Assembly: GCA_016202435.1 (NCBI GenBank)
Contig: JACQOR010000081.1
Span: 1-53,545, forward strand
Reading direction: 5' to 3'
Source: Chloroflexota bacterium
Lineage (GTDB): Bacteria; Chloroflexota; UBA6077; SHYK01
Length of the DNA: 53,545 bases
Under the pieces are notes generated by a model. The model made no database searches. It had not been told where the DNA came from and worked only from the letters and a program-made list of their open reading frames with translations. This document shows positions 1-8,714 of the stretch, piece by piece (the stretch's first letter is position 1; each line of letters begins with the position of its first letter). The position numbers and the translations under genes are program-made.

Positions 1-101
1 ACCCGGTGGCGGCCCTACCCCATTGGGTAGTCCCGAAGATGGACTCCTGCTCTGTTGGGTGAGACGGGGACCAGGCTGGAACTCGCGGCGCCGACGAGAA
101 G

Positions 102-375
102 TTGTCACTGGGGATCCTTCTCCTGATTAGGGCCGCCAATCAGGTCTACATGACCATGATCAACGTCGTGCTTCAGCTCAATCTGCCGGACGTATTTCGC
201 GGCCGAGTCATGGGAGTGTGGGGACTGACCTGGAGCCTGCAGCCGCTCGGCGGTACGAATCGCCGGAGCGGTCGCGGAACACACCGGAGTGCCCTTCGCC
301 ATTGCGATCGGTGGCGTGCTCGTTACGCTGATGGCGTTCGCCGTGATCGCTCGGCCGAGCGTGCGAATCCTCTAG
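102..375 (+). pseudogene. C-terminal part of an MFS (MFS_3-like) transporter, frameshifted near 250-262
   Basis: Frame 1 reads ...NVVLQLNLPDVFRGRVMGVWGLTWSLQPLGGT; the natural continuation IAGAVAEHTGVPFAIAIGGVLVTLMAFAVIARPSVRIL* is in another frame and stops at 373-375. One extra A in ACGAATCGCC explains it. N-terminus not resolved at the window edge. Confidence 0.65.
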
Positions 376-1565
376 GGTGTGGCTGCCTCTGGGGCATGAT
401 CGGTCGGCTGCTGAGCGAGCAGACGATCCCGAGCCCTGAGGTACTCTGCCTCATCGACGCGGCCGGCAGCGTGATCGCGGTCGAGGGCGATCAGGTCCTC
501 GATGACGCGCTCCTCAGGCGCAGTCGCCGCCACCCGGTCGCGGGCGGTCCACCAAGCCGCCAAGACAATCGCGATCCCCATGAAGACACCCACGATGGCA
601 ATCGGGGCCGGAGTAACCGGAAAGCTGAAGCCGGGCGGGGCTGGAAGCTGCCCGATAGTGAGCTTTACCATCGTTCCTGCAGTGAGAGCATTGCCGTCGA
701 TTTCGCGGTATCGGCGGTCCCCCACGACTGTATCCCGCGGGGCAGGGAATCCTTCCGCCGAGATTGACGGCCCGCCGGCCGGCGAAAAGATGTGGAGCGC
801 GTCCGCTGGATAGCGGAGGGTGCGCTGGAACAGGTAGCTGCTCTCGGAGAATGGGAACTGGTAGGAGAAGGCGATTTCGGTACGACCCGGCCGCACTGGA
901 GCCAGTGATGCGAAGCCGCGGTCGATTTGGACAATGCCCGCGGGGTCGAGCCCGAGGTGTGGTGTCAGCTGAAAGGCATGTGCTGGCAAACCGAAGACCA
1001 GGAGTCCGGACGGACCGCCAGCGCCATCCGCTTGGGGCAGAAACGTGCGATCCGTGGGATTCAGAAGGCGATGGACTTCGAGAAGAGTGATGGTCTGGGC
1101 ATCGGCATTGACTTCCGAGAATATGAGCGAGGATCGCTCCATACGGATGCCCGGGTCGGAGGCAGAGCTTTCGTACACGTTGAACGTCGTTTCTACCTGC
1201 GTCTCGGTTTCTAGCTCGATCCGCTCGACGTAGGAAACGCCGCCGTAATCAGTCCCCACGATGTACGTGGCTCCAGCATGACGAGGGATGTCCTCAAGCC
1301 GGAAACGGCCGCTGTCGTCGGTGGTGCCCTCCCAGGTCCCCAAGGACTGGTTCTCGTTCAAGGCAACGACCTGAACTTTTTGGCCGATCGGTGGTCCTAT
1401 GGTTCCTCGAGTCGCGTTGATGATCTGGCCCTGCAAAGTTAGCGCCTCAGTGGTGTCCTGGGCCAGGGCCGGATGGGTCACATACGTCCCGAGCACCGCC
1501 GCGTAGACTGCTGCCAAGAGCCAGCCTGCGTGGTGGCGGGATCGGCCCCCAGGGGCGACAGCCAT
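372..1565 (-). CDS. Secreted/membrane protein with carboxypeptidase-regulatory-like (Ig-like) domain, C-terminal TM and short CcmI/SHOCT-like tail
   Basis: Translation starts MAVAPGGRSRHHAGWLLAAVYAAVLGTYVTHPALAQ (signal peptide), then GQIINATRGTIGPPIGQKVQVVALNE...DSGRFRLEDIP; C-term TM and ERVIEDLIALDRDHAAGRVDEAEYLRARDRLL. The listed ORF start at 2081 overlaps the next gene, so an internal start is preferred. Confidence 0.65.
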   Translation of the reverse strand: MAVAPGGRSRHHAGWLLAAVYAAVLGTYVTHPALAQDTTEALTLQGQIINATRGTIGPPIGQKVQVVALNENQSLGTWEGTTDDSGRFRLEDIPRHAGATYIVGTDYGGVSYVERIELETETQVETTFNVYESSASDPGIRMERSSLIFSEVNADAQTITLLEVHRLLNPTDRTFLPQADGAGGPSGLLVFGLPAHAFQLTPHLGLDPAGIVQIDRGFASLAPVRPGRTEIAFSYQFPFSESSYLFQRTLRYPADALHIFSPAGGPSISAEGFPAPRDTVVGDRRYREIDGNALTAGTMVKLTIGQLPAPPGFSFPVTPAPIAIVGVFMGIAIVLAAWWTARDRVAATAPEERVIEDLIALDRDHAAGRVDEAEYLRARDRLLAQQPTDHAPEAATP

Positions 1566-1690
1566 CTTTTCCGGAAGGCGAGAGGGTAGCAACCCCTGGC
1601 CCGTCCCAAGAGAGAGGACGGCCGCCCGCAGCCGGCGCCGAGAGCCTGCCGAGAGCTCGTGGGAGGGGTGCCCAGGGGCGAACCACGACC

Positions 1691-2932
1691 TCAATTGGGT
1701 GTCCACGCAGCGCCGCCATCCCGACTGAGAAAGAATTGATTCTGGTCGTCGACCAAACCTACGATCTGACCACGGATCCCCACGGCGCTCACAGCACCCT
1801 TGAAGGGTAGGCGGATCCACTGAGCCCCCGCCGTGGTGCTCTGGAAGAGTCCGTCGCTGGTGGCAGCGAGCAGGACGTTGGTCGTTGGATCCGCTGCCAC
1901 GGCGCGTACGGAGCCCAAGACCGCCAAGTTGCCGGCGCCGCTGGCAAGCGTCCAGGTCCGTCCGCCGTCGGAGGAGCGCATCACCCTTCCGCCCACCGCG
2001 AGGAACAGAATGTCGGGCGTGCCCTGCAGCGCGGCCAAAGCGGCCACATCGCCTGCTGGAGCGGGGCCCTGGAACTCCCAATGCGTACCTTCTTGAGTCA
2101 CGAAGATGCCAAACCCAACCGCGTAGGCATAGATGCTTCCGCCCACTTTCTGAGCACCGTGGATGTCGGCGCCGGGAAGATCGTGGACTACCGGCGCCCA
2201 GCTTTGGGCATCGTCCCGGCTTTGCCAGACGACCTCATGGCCGAGCGCGAGCCAGCGTCCACCAGACACGTTCACGATGCCCATGAAGTCTCCGGCCGGA
2301 AGTACCGGCCTCCAGGTCCTCCCATCGGCGGAGCGGAGCGCCCCGGAATGGTGTCCGATCCAGAGGTCGGCTACCTCTCCGACAAACACCACGTGAGGAT
2401 GCTCGAGGGACAGTGTGGTCATCGGCGCCTGGGCCTCTTGCTGGGCGATCAAGCGCGTGTACAGCAGTCCAATGGCGGCTACGGCGAGAACCGCCAGGGC
2501 CGAGGCGGCGAGCAGTGTACTCTGGAGTCCCCAGGGCCGGCGGGTGGTCAATGCAGTTCTTGCACGGTGCCCGTCGAGAACGAGCGGCGACGCTGATGGT
2601 CCATTCGCGCTCACTTCACGGACCGCCCGCGACTGGAGGGCAGCCGCGAGTCGGGCACGTGCATCCCTCTCGGCAGTGACCTCTGCCAGCACCGCGGCTG
2701 CTCGGAGACGATAGCGGTCCCTCAGAACGTAGTAGTCGGGATCGGCGAGATTCCCTAACTCCCTGTCGACCTCAACGTCCTGTAGATCGGCGAGAGCTGA
2801 GCCGTACCGCTCGTCAAGCTCGCGGAGGCGGCCGACCCTGGGAGCAACCCGCCGACCAAATGCGCGGCTGAGCGGATACAGAGTGACCCCGAGCGCCACC
2901 AAGACGAGGACGAACGTGAATATGGCACTCAA
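1691..2932 (-). CDS. CcmI-like N-terminus (two TM segments) fused to BNR/Ycf48-like beta-propeller repeats
   Basis: N-term MSAIFTFVLVLVALGVTLYPL...LRELDERYGSALADLQDVEVDRELGNLADPDYYVLRDRYRLRAA, second TM, then repeats such as VMRSSDGGRTWTLASG, LFQSTTAGAQWIRL, FFLSRDGGAAWTPN. ATGA overlap with ccmH. Confidence 0.7.
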   Translation of the reverse strand: MSAIFTFVLVLVALGVTLYPLSRAFGRRVAPRVGRLRELDERYGSALADLQDVEVDRELGNLADPDYYVLRDRYRLRAAAVLAEVTAERDARARLAAALQSRAVREVSANGPSASPLVLDGHRARTALTTRRPWGLQSTLLAASALAVLAVAAIGLLYTRLIAQQEAQAPMTTLSLEHPHVVFVGEVADLWIGHHSGALRSADGRTWRPVLPAGDFMGIVNVSGGRWLALGHEVVWQSRDDAQSWAPVVHDLPGADIHGAQKVGGSIYAYAVGFGIFVTQEGTHWEFQGPAPAGDVAALAALQGTPDILFLAVGGRVMRSSDGGRTWTLASGAGNLAVLGSVRAVAADPTTNVLLAATSDGLFQSTTAGAQWIRLPFKGAVSAVGIRGQIVGLVDDQNQFFLSRDGGAAWTPN

Positions 2933-3393
2933 CGAAGGGGCTGGTCCTTCAATTGTTCTAGGCCCCGGTCGACCTCGGCGAGGTAGTCGGACAGTTGATC
3001 AGACGCCGGCGCCTGATCCTCGACGGAAGGGTGCCGGCGGATCACCCAGATGACGAACGCAATCGCTGCCGCCACTCCCAGGAAGGGTGTGATCCACACA
3101 GCGGCGGTGAATCCGGTCGTTGGGGGCGAAAGGAGTACCGACTCGCCGTACCGCTCCACGAAGTAGTTGAGAATCTGCTGGCGGGAATCGCCGGCTTCCA
3201 ACCTGGTCCTGATCAGTTCCCGCATCTGCGTGGCTAGCTGTGATGGTGAGTCGGCCACCGAGAGGCCCTGGCAGACGGGGCACCGTAGATCTCGCGCGAT
3301 CCCTCGCGCCTCGTCCTCGAGATCCTGTGCCGTGGCGCCGAGGGCGGTCAGCACAAGGGCCATGACCGCCACCAGGAGGGCTTTAAACTTCAA
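2929..3393 (-). CDS. ccmH: Cytochrome c-type biogenesis protein CcmH
   Basis: Signal peptide, then RDLRCPVCQGLSVADSPSQLATQMRELIRTRLEAGDSRQQILNYFVERYGESVLLSPP and C-terminal TM. Confidence 0.93.
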   Translation of the reverse strand: MKFKALLVAVMALVLTALGATAQDLEDEARGIARDLRCPVCQGLSVADSPSQLATQMRELIRTRLEAGDSRQQILNYFVERYGESVLLSPPTTGFTAAVWITPFLGVAAAIAFVIWVIRRHPSVEDQAPASDQLSDYLAEVDRGLEQLKDQPLR

Positions 3394-5395
3394 CGGTTGC
3401 CGCGGGCGCGGCCCTGGGCATCGGGACCGTCACGGTAGGTACGACGTGGGTGGGCTCGGGCCAGAGGCATACCAGGGTGCCGATCAGCAGGATCCAGCCG
3501 CCTGCCCAGATGAGGACTACCATCGGGTTTACCGTGGCCACGATGCTGATGCTGCCGTCATCTCCCCAACCCGCAAGCACGAGGTAGAGGTCCTCAAGGC
3601 GTGTCGTCTCTATAGCGATCCTGCTGGCCGGCTGGTTGGTGAAGTTGTCGTGGAAGACTTTTCCGGGGGAGAGGGTCCAAGCGCGGTCCTCGCTATCCGT
3701 TACGCGGACTCGGGCCGACACGACGTGCGCCCCCGGCTCGCGCGTCTCGAACAGGCCCTGGTTGGTCAGCGAGTATCGGCCAACTGAGCCAGTCGTCCCG
3801 AGCGGCAAGGTGAACTCCCGAGCCTGCTGATAGAAGGACGAGTTGACTATCCCGACCGCCATTACGGCGACGCCCAGGTGGACCAGGTAGCCACCATACC
3901 GAGGACGGGCGCGAGCGATGAGCCGAGCCAGAGCGATCGGCGCGGCCTCTGCCGTCGAGCGCATTCGGGCTCGACCCCCGCGCCAATACTCCCAGCCGAC
4001 CGTGGCGGCGGCGAAAGCCGCCGCCACTAGCGCGAGGATTGCCGCTGGCGTGCGGAGTCCGATGATTACCAGGAGCGTGGCAGCGACGCCGGCGATCGCC
4101 ATCGGTATGACGAAACTCCGCTGTATCTGCCGACCGGTGGCGCGGCGCCAGGGAAGCAGAGGACCGATCCCCATGAGGATCAGAAGGAGGAGCAAGAGCG
4201 GCCCGTTGACCTGCTGATAGAAAGGAGGGCCGACCGTTGCCTTGATGCCTCGGATCGCCTCGGAAAGGATCGGGAACACCGTTCCCCAATACGTGGCGAA
4301 GGCCACACTGGTAAGGAGGACGTTGTTGAGCAGGAATCCCGTTTCGCGGGAGGCCAGACTTTCGAAGCGGTCTTCGTCCTTGAGGTGTGGCAAACGGTGG
4401 AGCAAGACGGCGACCGAGAAGATCACGACGATAGCCAGGAATCCAAAGAAGTAGGGACCGATGGCCGACTGGGCGAAGGAGTGGACCGACGTGATGACGC
4501 CACTCCGTACCACGAAGGTCCCCTGCACTGCCAGTGCAAACGCCGCAATCACCAGTGACATGTTCCAGACCTTGAGCATGCCGCGCCGCTGCTGGACCAT
4601 GACCCCGTGGATGTAGGCCGTGATCGCCAGCCAGGGCATGATCGCGGAGTTCTCAACCGGGTCCCATCCCCAGTAACCGCCCCAGCCGAGGACGTGGTAG
4701 GCCCACCACGCACCTAAGAGGTTGCCGGCGGTGAGGAAGCTCCACGCTAAGAGTGAGTAGCGTCGCGTCGCACGCATCCAGTCCGCATCGGTGTGGCCGG
4801 CAAGCAGGGCTGACATCGCGAAGGCGTAGGGTACCGCGACACTCGCGTAGCCGAGAAGCAGGAAGGGTGGATGGATCAGCATTCCGCCGTCATAAAGGAG
4901 CGGATTCAGGCCCTGGCCGTCCGGTAGAGCTCCGGGCAGCCGGTTGAAAGGACCCGAGACGAAGCCCAGGATGAAGAGGAAGAATGCCTCCACTGACATG
5001 AGCACGCCGATGGCGTACCCCAGGAGATGGTGGAGGCGGTGCTGCTCCCGCCAGATCGCCACAGCCGCGAGGATAGAAAGGCCCAACGCCCAGAACAGCA
5101 GCGAGCCCTCTTGCCCACTGTAGAAGGCCGCTATCACGAGCTGCGGGGGCATCGACCGGCTCGAATGGTCGGCAACGTATTGAACCGAGTAGTCGTGGTT
5201 GACGAAGGCGAGAAGGAGGGAGATCGCTGCCAGCGTGAGCATTCCGGCCACCGCGAACGCGCCGTTGCGCGCGGCGAGAACGAGCCGGTAGTCTCCGGTG
5301 CGACCGCCCAGGAAGCCCGCCGTTACTGCGCAAGCAGCTGCCACGAGGGCAGCCAGCACCGCACCTTGCCCAAGGTCGGCGCTGCTCAGCGGCAT
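3383..5395 (-). CDS. ccmF: Heme lyase CcmF/NrfE family
   Basis: Multi-TM protein with GWGGYWGWDPVENSAIMPWL WWD-type motif and LASRETGFLLNNVLL. Confidence 0.95.
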   Translation of the reverse strand: MPLSSADLGQGAVLAALVAAACAVTAGFLGGRTGDYRLVLAARNGAFAVAGMLTLAAISLLLAFVNHDYSVQYVADHSSRSMPPQLVIAAFYSGQEGSLLFWALGLSILAAVAIWREQHRLHHLLGYAIGVLMSVEAFFLFILGFVSGPFNRLPGALPDGQGLNPLLYDGGMLIHPPFLLLGYASVAVPYAFAMSALLAGHTDADWMRATRRYSLLAWSFLTAGNLLGAWWAYHVLGWGGYWGWDPVENSAIMPWLAITAYIHGVMVQQRRGMLKVWNMSLVIAAFALAVQGTFVVRSGVITSVHSFAQSAIGPYFFGFLAIVVIFSVAVLLHRLPHLKDEDRFESLASRETGFLLNNVLLTSVAFATYWGTVFPILSEAIRGIKATVGPPFYQQVNGPLLLLLLILMGIGPLLPWRRATGRQIQRSFVIPMAIAGVAATLLVIIGLRTPAAILALVAAAFAAATVGWEYWRGGRARMRSTAEAAPIALARLIARARPRYGGYLVHLGVAVMAVGIVNSSFYQQAREFTLPLGTTGSVGRYSLTNQGLFETREPGAHVVSARVRVTDSEDRAWTLSPGKVFHDNFTNQPASRIAIETTRLEDLYLVLAGWGDDGSISIVATVNPMVVLIWAGGWILLIGTLVCLWPEPTHVVPTVTVPMPRAAPAATVEV

Positions 5396-5402
5396 GAGGT
5401 GT

Positions 5403-5873
5403 TCACGGTCGTAGTGCCCCCTCGTAGATAGCGCGCAGCGCGATGGCCAGCGCGTATATCAAGATACCGATCATCGCCAGTTGCCAGTTGATCGAAACCC
5501 GGGGCGAAAGCGCTTCTGTCGCGCCCAATCCTGCTTTTCGTGCCAGCCAGAACATCCAAACGGCCAATCCCACCTTTGCGGCCAGCACCACCGGGTAGCT
5601 GGGGGGAACTGGCGCGCTAGCTAGCCGCTGAACCGCCAGAATAGTGCCGGTGAGCACGAAGACCGCGACACCGGCTCCGATGGTCTCACGCAGCACTGGG
5701 GAGGAGGCTGACGAGTGGCGGTCAGAACTCAGTGCCACCACCAGGGCGCTGCCGACCCAGAGCACCGCAGCTAGCGCGTGCGCCAAACGCAGGGCTCCCA
5801 GCAGCACCTCTTCAACCGCGGGAGCGATGGTTGTCCGAGCCCTCCTCCACCGCCCTTCCTGACGGGCCCCCAC
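5403..5873 (-). CDS. Integral membrane protein resembling the CopD domain
   Basis: LRLAHALAAVLWVGSALVVAL and several TM helices; start codon uncertain (5873 or about 5816). Confidence 0.5.
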   Translation of the reverse strand: MGARQEGRWRRARTTIAPAVEEVLLGALRLAHALAAVLWVGSALVVALSSDRHSSASSPVLRETIGAGVAVFVLTGTILAVQRLASAPVPPSYPVVLAAKVGLAVWMFWLARKAGLGATEALSPRVSINWQLAMIGILIYALAIALRAIYEGALRP

Positions 5874-5891
5874 ATTCTAGAGCGAAGCTTC

Positions 5892-6107
5892 CTAGAGCCG
5901 CTCGTCTCGGTCGTCGACCGGGCGGCGGGGTCCGTCGTCGTGGGGCCGCGTCCGCGCGATGATCCACGTGCCGATGCTGAGCAAAAAGAACAGCGATGCC
6001 CACATGACAAGGAGCAGAGCCGCAAACAGAATAATGATCCACCAGATAGAGAAACCGGGAGTTTCCACGAACCCCGCTCCTGCTACGCGAACAAGTATAG
6101 ACGGCAC
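5892..6107 (-). CDS. Small membrane protein
   Basis: 71 aa with two hydrophobic segments (WWIIILFAALLLVMWASLFFLLSIGTWIIA); sits in a co-directional cluster. Confidence 0.45.
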   Translation of the reverse strand: MPSILVRVAGAGFVETPGFSIWWIIILFAALLLVMWASLFFLLSIGTWIIARTRPHDDGPRRPVDDRDERL

Positions 6108-6595
6108 TCTCGCCCGGGACGCACTTCGAGGACTCGGACCGTAGGCGAGTCGAAACCCTTGGCCTCAAAGCGGAGCAACTGGGAGTCCCACTCACGCAGT
6201 TCCATCGGTTCGGTTCCGAAGGGAAAGGCCGCCAGGAGTAGCGCAGGCGAACCTCCAGATAGCGTGGACAGTCCCCGAATCCTGTCCACCTCCCGAGCGA
6301 CTTCCTCTACCGAGGCGATTGTCGTGCGCGCCCCACGGCCGGTACTCGTGTAGCTTGTGATGAGGCCCCGAACGGCCAGCCACCACTGCGCGCCTTCCCT
6401 TACCATGGAGACGTCGCACCCCTGATAGTCCGGACGCAGATCACGAATCGCGCCGGCCCGCGCGAGATCGCCGAGGACGCTCAGCGTCTCGATCTTCATC
6501 CAGGCGTCGGGACGGAGACGATGGCGGTCGAAAAGCTGGAAGTAGGACACTCGTGCGGCAAGATGTTCGAGCAAAGCGTCCCACATTGCGTCCAC
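6083..6595 (-). CDS. Hypothetical protein
   Basis: Co-directional ORF overlapping the small membrane protein by 25 nt; no family recognised. Confidence 0.5.
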   Translation of the reverse strand: MDAMWDALLEHLAARVSYFQLFDRHRLRPDAWMKIETLSVLGDLARAGAIRDLRPDYQGCDVSMVREGAQWWLAVRGLITSYTSTGRGARTTIASVEEVAREVDRIRGLSTLSGGSPALLLAAFPFGTEPMELREWDSQLLRFEAKGFDSPTVRVLEVRPGRECRLYLFA

Positions 6596-6684
6596 TCCAT
6601 CACCTCACGGGCCCGCTGGGACTCACCGTCGAGACGCGTCGGCTGAAAGGCCGGTGCGTACGGGTCGGCGATCCCCCGCCAGGG

Positions 6685-6766
6685 TGGGGAAGGCGGGACT
6701 CGAACCCGCACGCCTTGCGGCACGTGATCCTAAGTCACGCTCGTCTGCCAATTCCGACACTCCCCC
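6685..6766 (-). tRNA. tRNA-Leu (anticodon UAG), CCA not encoded
   Basis: Reverse strand GGGGGAGTGTCGGAATTGGCAGACGAGCGTGACTTAGGATCACGTGCCGCAAGGCGTGCGGGTTCGAGTCCCGCCTTCCCCA: acceptor stem pairs, long variable arm, GGTTCGAGTCC T-arm, CTTAGGA anticodon loop. Confidence 0.95.
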
Positions 6767-6836
6767 TGTGGTGCACAATACCATCGGCTTCCATTGGGAG
6801 GCCAGCACTTGACACCGGACCGGTTCTTGGCGCTAC

Positions 6837-7922
6837 GTGGATAGTGCTTCACTCTGGCAGCCCCATTTGACCAGCGAAAGATTTGAGATCGAGGCGACGC
6901 GTGGAAGCGCACGCGTCGGGTCTTTGCCCACGCCCCACGGTACCGTGCTCACACCCGCGTTCTGCCCTCGCGCTGACGAGGGGATTGTTCCTGGGCTGGG
7001 CCCGGATGAAGTAAGGCAGGCGGGTGTTGCCCTGCTGGCCGCGAGTGGTCTCGATCTTCCCCTTCGGCCCGGGATCGAGTCGATCCAGCGACTGGCCGGC
7101 ATCCATCGATTTGTCGGGTGGCCCGGTCCGTTGCTCGTGGACGCCGGTACCCAGCGGCTATGTGAACTCGACGCAGCCGGTGGGATCCACGGCCGCCTGG
7201 AGCGAGTAGATGCTGACGGAGTCTCATACGCGTCGCCAGTCGACGGGTCTGTTCGGCGGATCACTCCGGCTTCTAGCGTGGAGGCGCTGGAAGCTCTGGG
7301 TGCCGATATCGCCGTGCCCCTCTATGACCCAGGGCGCACTCTTGGAACGCAGAACCGGAGAGGGGAAGTGCGAGGCCTCTCGGCTCTGTGGGCGGCAGCG
7401 GCGTTCCGATCCCGAACGGGGAACACCGGTCTCATGCTAGTCGGAGGGGTTCAGGACGTTCGAAATAGAGACGAGGCCGCATGGTACGCGGCCAAGCTGC
7501 CCCTTGATGGGTACGCGTTCTTGGCTGTTAGCCGGACCCCGCGTTTCGGTCCGCTGCTTGAGATCTTGCCCGCAGCCACGGTCCGGTATCTTGCCACGGC
7601 TGGTGGACCCGACGAGTTGGCCATCGCACTGGCTGCGGGATTTGATCTTGTGAGCTCGGATGCTCCGTGGCGCGATGCGCGCGAGGGTCTGGCCTACACG
7701 GAACGCGGCACCGTGTCGTTGAAGGGCCCGCCGATAGTTGCAGAGCGTGGGCCAATCGAAGCCGATTGCCTTTGCTACACCTGCCAGGCGCTCGAGCGGC
7801 CCTACGTGCGCCATCTCTTTGGCACGCACGAGATGCTCGGCCCGCGGCTGGTGAGTGTGCACAATCTCGCCTTTGTGGCGAGACTGTTCGCCCGGTTTCG
7901 GACAGACCTGTTGCGCGCATGA
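6837..7922 (+). CDS. Divergent tRNA-guanine transglycosylase (TGT)-like protein
   Basis: TGT-like TPHGTVLTPAFCPRADEGIVPGLGPDEV, and Zn-site CLCYTCQALERPYVRHLFGTHEMLGPRLVSVHNL; active-site motifs altered. Confidence 0.8.
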   Translation: MDSASLWQPHLTSERFEIEATRGSARVGSLPTPHGTVLTPAFCPRADEGIVPGLGPDEVRQAGVALLAASGLDLPLRPGIESIQRLAGIHRFVGWPGPLLVDAGTQRLCELDAAGGIHGRLERVDADGVSYASPVDGSVRRITPASSVEALEALGADIAVPLYDPGRTLGTQNRRGEVRGLSALWAAAAFRSRTGNTGLMLVGGVQDVRNRDEAAWYAAKLPLDGYAFLAVSRTPRFGPLLEILPAATVRYLATAGGPDELAIALAAGFDLVSSDAPWRDAREGLAYTERGTVSLKGPPIVAERGPIEADCLCYTCQALERPYVRHLFGTHEMLGPRLVSVHNLAFVARLFARFRTDLLRA

Positions 7923-8013
7923 AACCTTTGCATCGGCATCCAACTGGGGCCCGTGACCTGGCGAAAGCGGGATGGCAAGTCGCCCCGACCCTATCACGAG
8001 TACATCACACTCG

Positions 8014-8043
8014 TTGACTGCCTTTTTGGGCCGATGCTAGGAT
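8014..8043 (+). promoter_or_regulatory. Sigma70-like promoter for UDG gene
   Basis: TTGACT (8014-8019), 18 nt, TAGGAT (8038-8043), about 35 nt before the start codon. Confidence 0.4.
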
Positions 8044-8078
8044 GGCTAGCAGCCTAGTGTTCTTATAGGGGAGCCTCG

Positions 8079-8705
8079 TTGCCCAGTCTCGATGAACTCC
8101 GAGCCCAAATCACGCAATGCCGACTCTGCGACCTCAGCAAAGCTCGAACGCAGGCGGTCCCTGGAGAGGGTAACCCCAGGGCTCAGGTAATGCTTATTGG
8201 GGAGGGCCCGGGCTTCTACGAGGACCAGCGGGGTCGGCCCTTCGTGGGGCCTGCGGGTCATTTCCTGGACGAACTCCTCGGTTTGGCCGGTTTCAGTCGA
8301 GGTGACGTGTTCATCACGAACGTGGTGAAGTGCCGCCCACCGGGGAACCGAGACCCGGAGCCTGAGGAGCTCGCTGCCTGCGATGGACATCTCAGGGCCC
8401 AGATTGAGGTCATCCAGCCAAACGTCATCGTCACGCTGGGGCGCTTCTCGCTGGCGAAGTTCGTCCCCGGCGTCCGCAGCATGAAGGAGGTCCACGGCCG
8501 TGCGATACCCTATCAGGGGCGTCTGGTCGTAGCGATGTATCACCCAGCGGCGGCCCTGCATCAGGGCGGTCTGCGACGAGTGATTGAGGAGGACTTCCGG
8601 ATGCTCCCGATGATCGTCGCGCGAAAAGCGCCGGCCGGTGCGGTGGCCGAGCCTGCGCCTGCGGCCAGTCCAGCCGCGGAACAGATCTCGCTCTTCGCCC
8701 TGTAG
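8079..8705 (+). CDS. Uracil-DNA glycosylase, family 4
   Basis: CRLCDLSKARTQAVPGEGNPRAQVMLIGEGPGFYEDQRGRPFVGPAGHFLDELL...TNVVKCRPPGNRDPEPEE...MYHPAAAL; TTG start. Confidence 0.92.
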   Translation: MPSLDELRAQITQCRLCDLSKARTQAVPGEGNPRAQVMLIGEGPGFYEDQRGRPFVGPAGHFLDELLGLAGFSRGDVFITNVVKCRPPGNRDPEPEELAACDGHLRAQIEVIQPNVIVTLGRFSLAKFVPGVRSMKEVHGRAIPYQGRLVVAMYHPAAALHQGGLRRVIEEDFRMLPMIVARKAPAGAVAEPAPAASPAAEQISLFAL

Positions 8706-8714
8706 CCCGGACGA

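Noticed and set aside
376-767. C-terminal part of the 102..767 + ORF
   Set aside because: Out-of-frame read-through after the MFS frameshift; antisense to the real minus-strand gene at 372..1565.
8035-8058. CTAGG...GCTAGC...CCTAG symmetry before the UDG gene
   Set aside because: Only 5-bp arms, imperfect, and low information content; not enough for an operator call.
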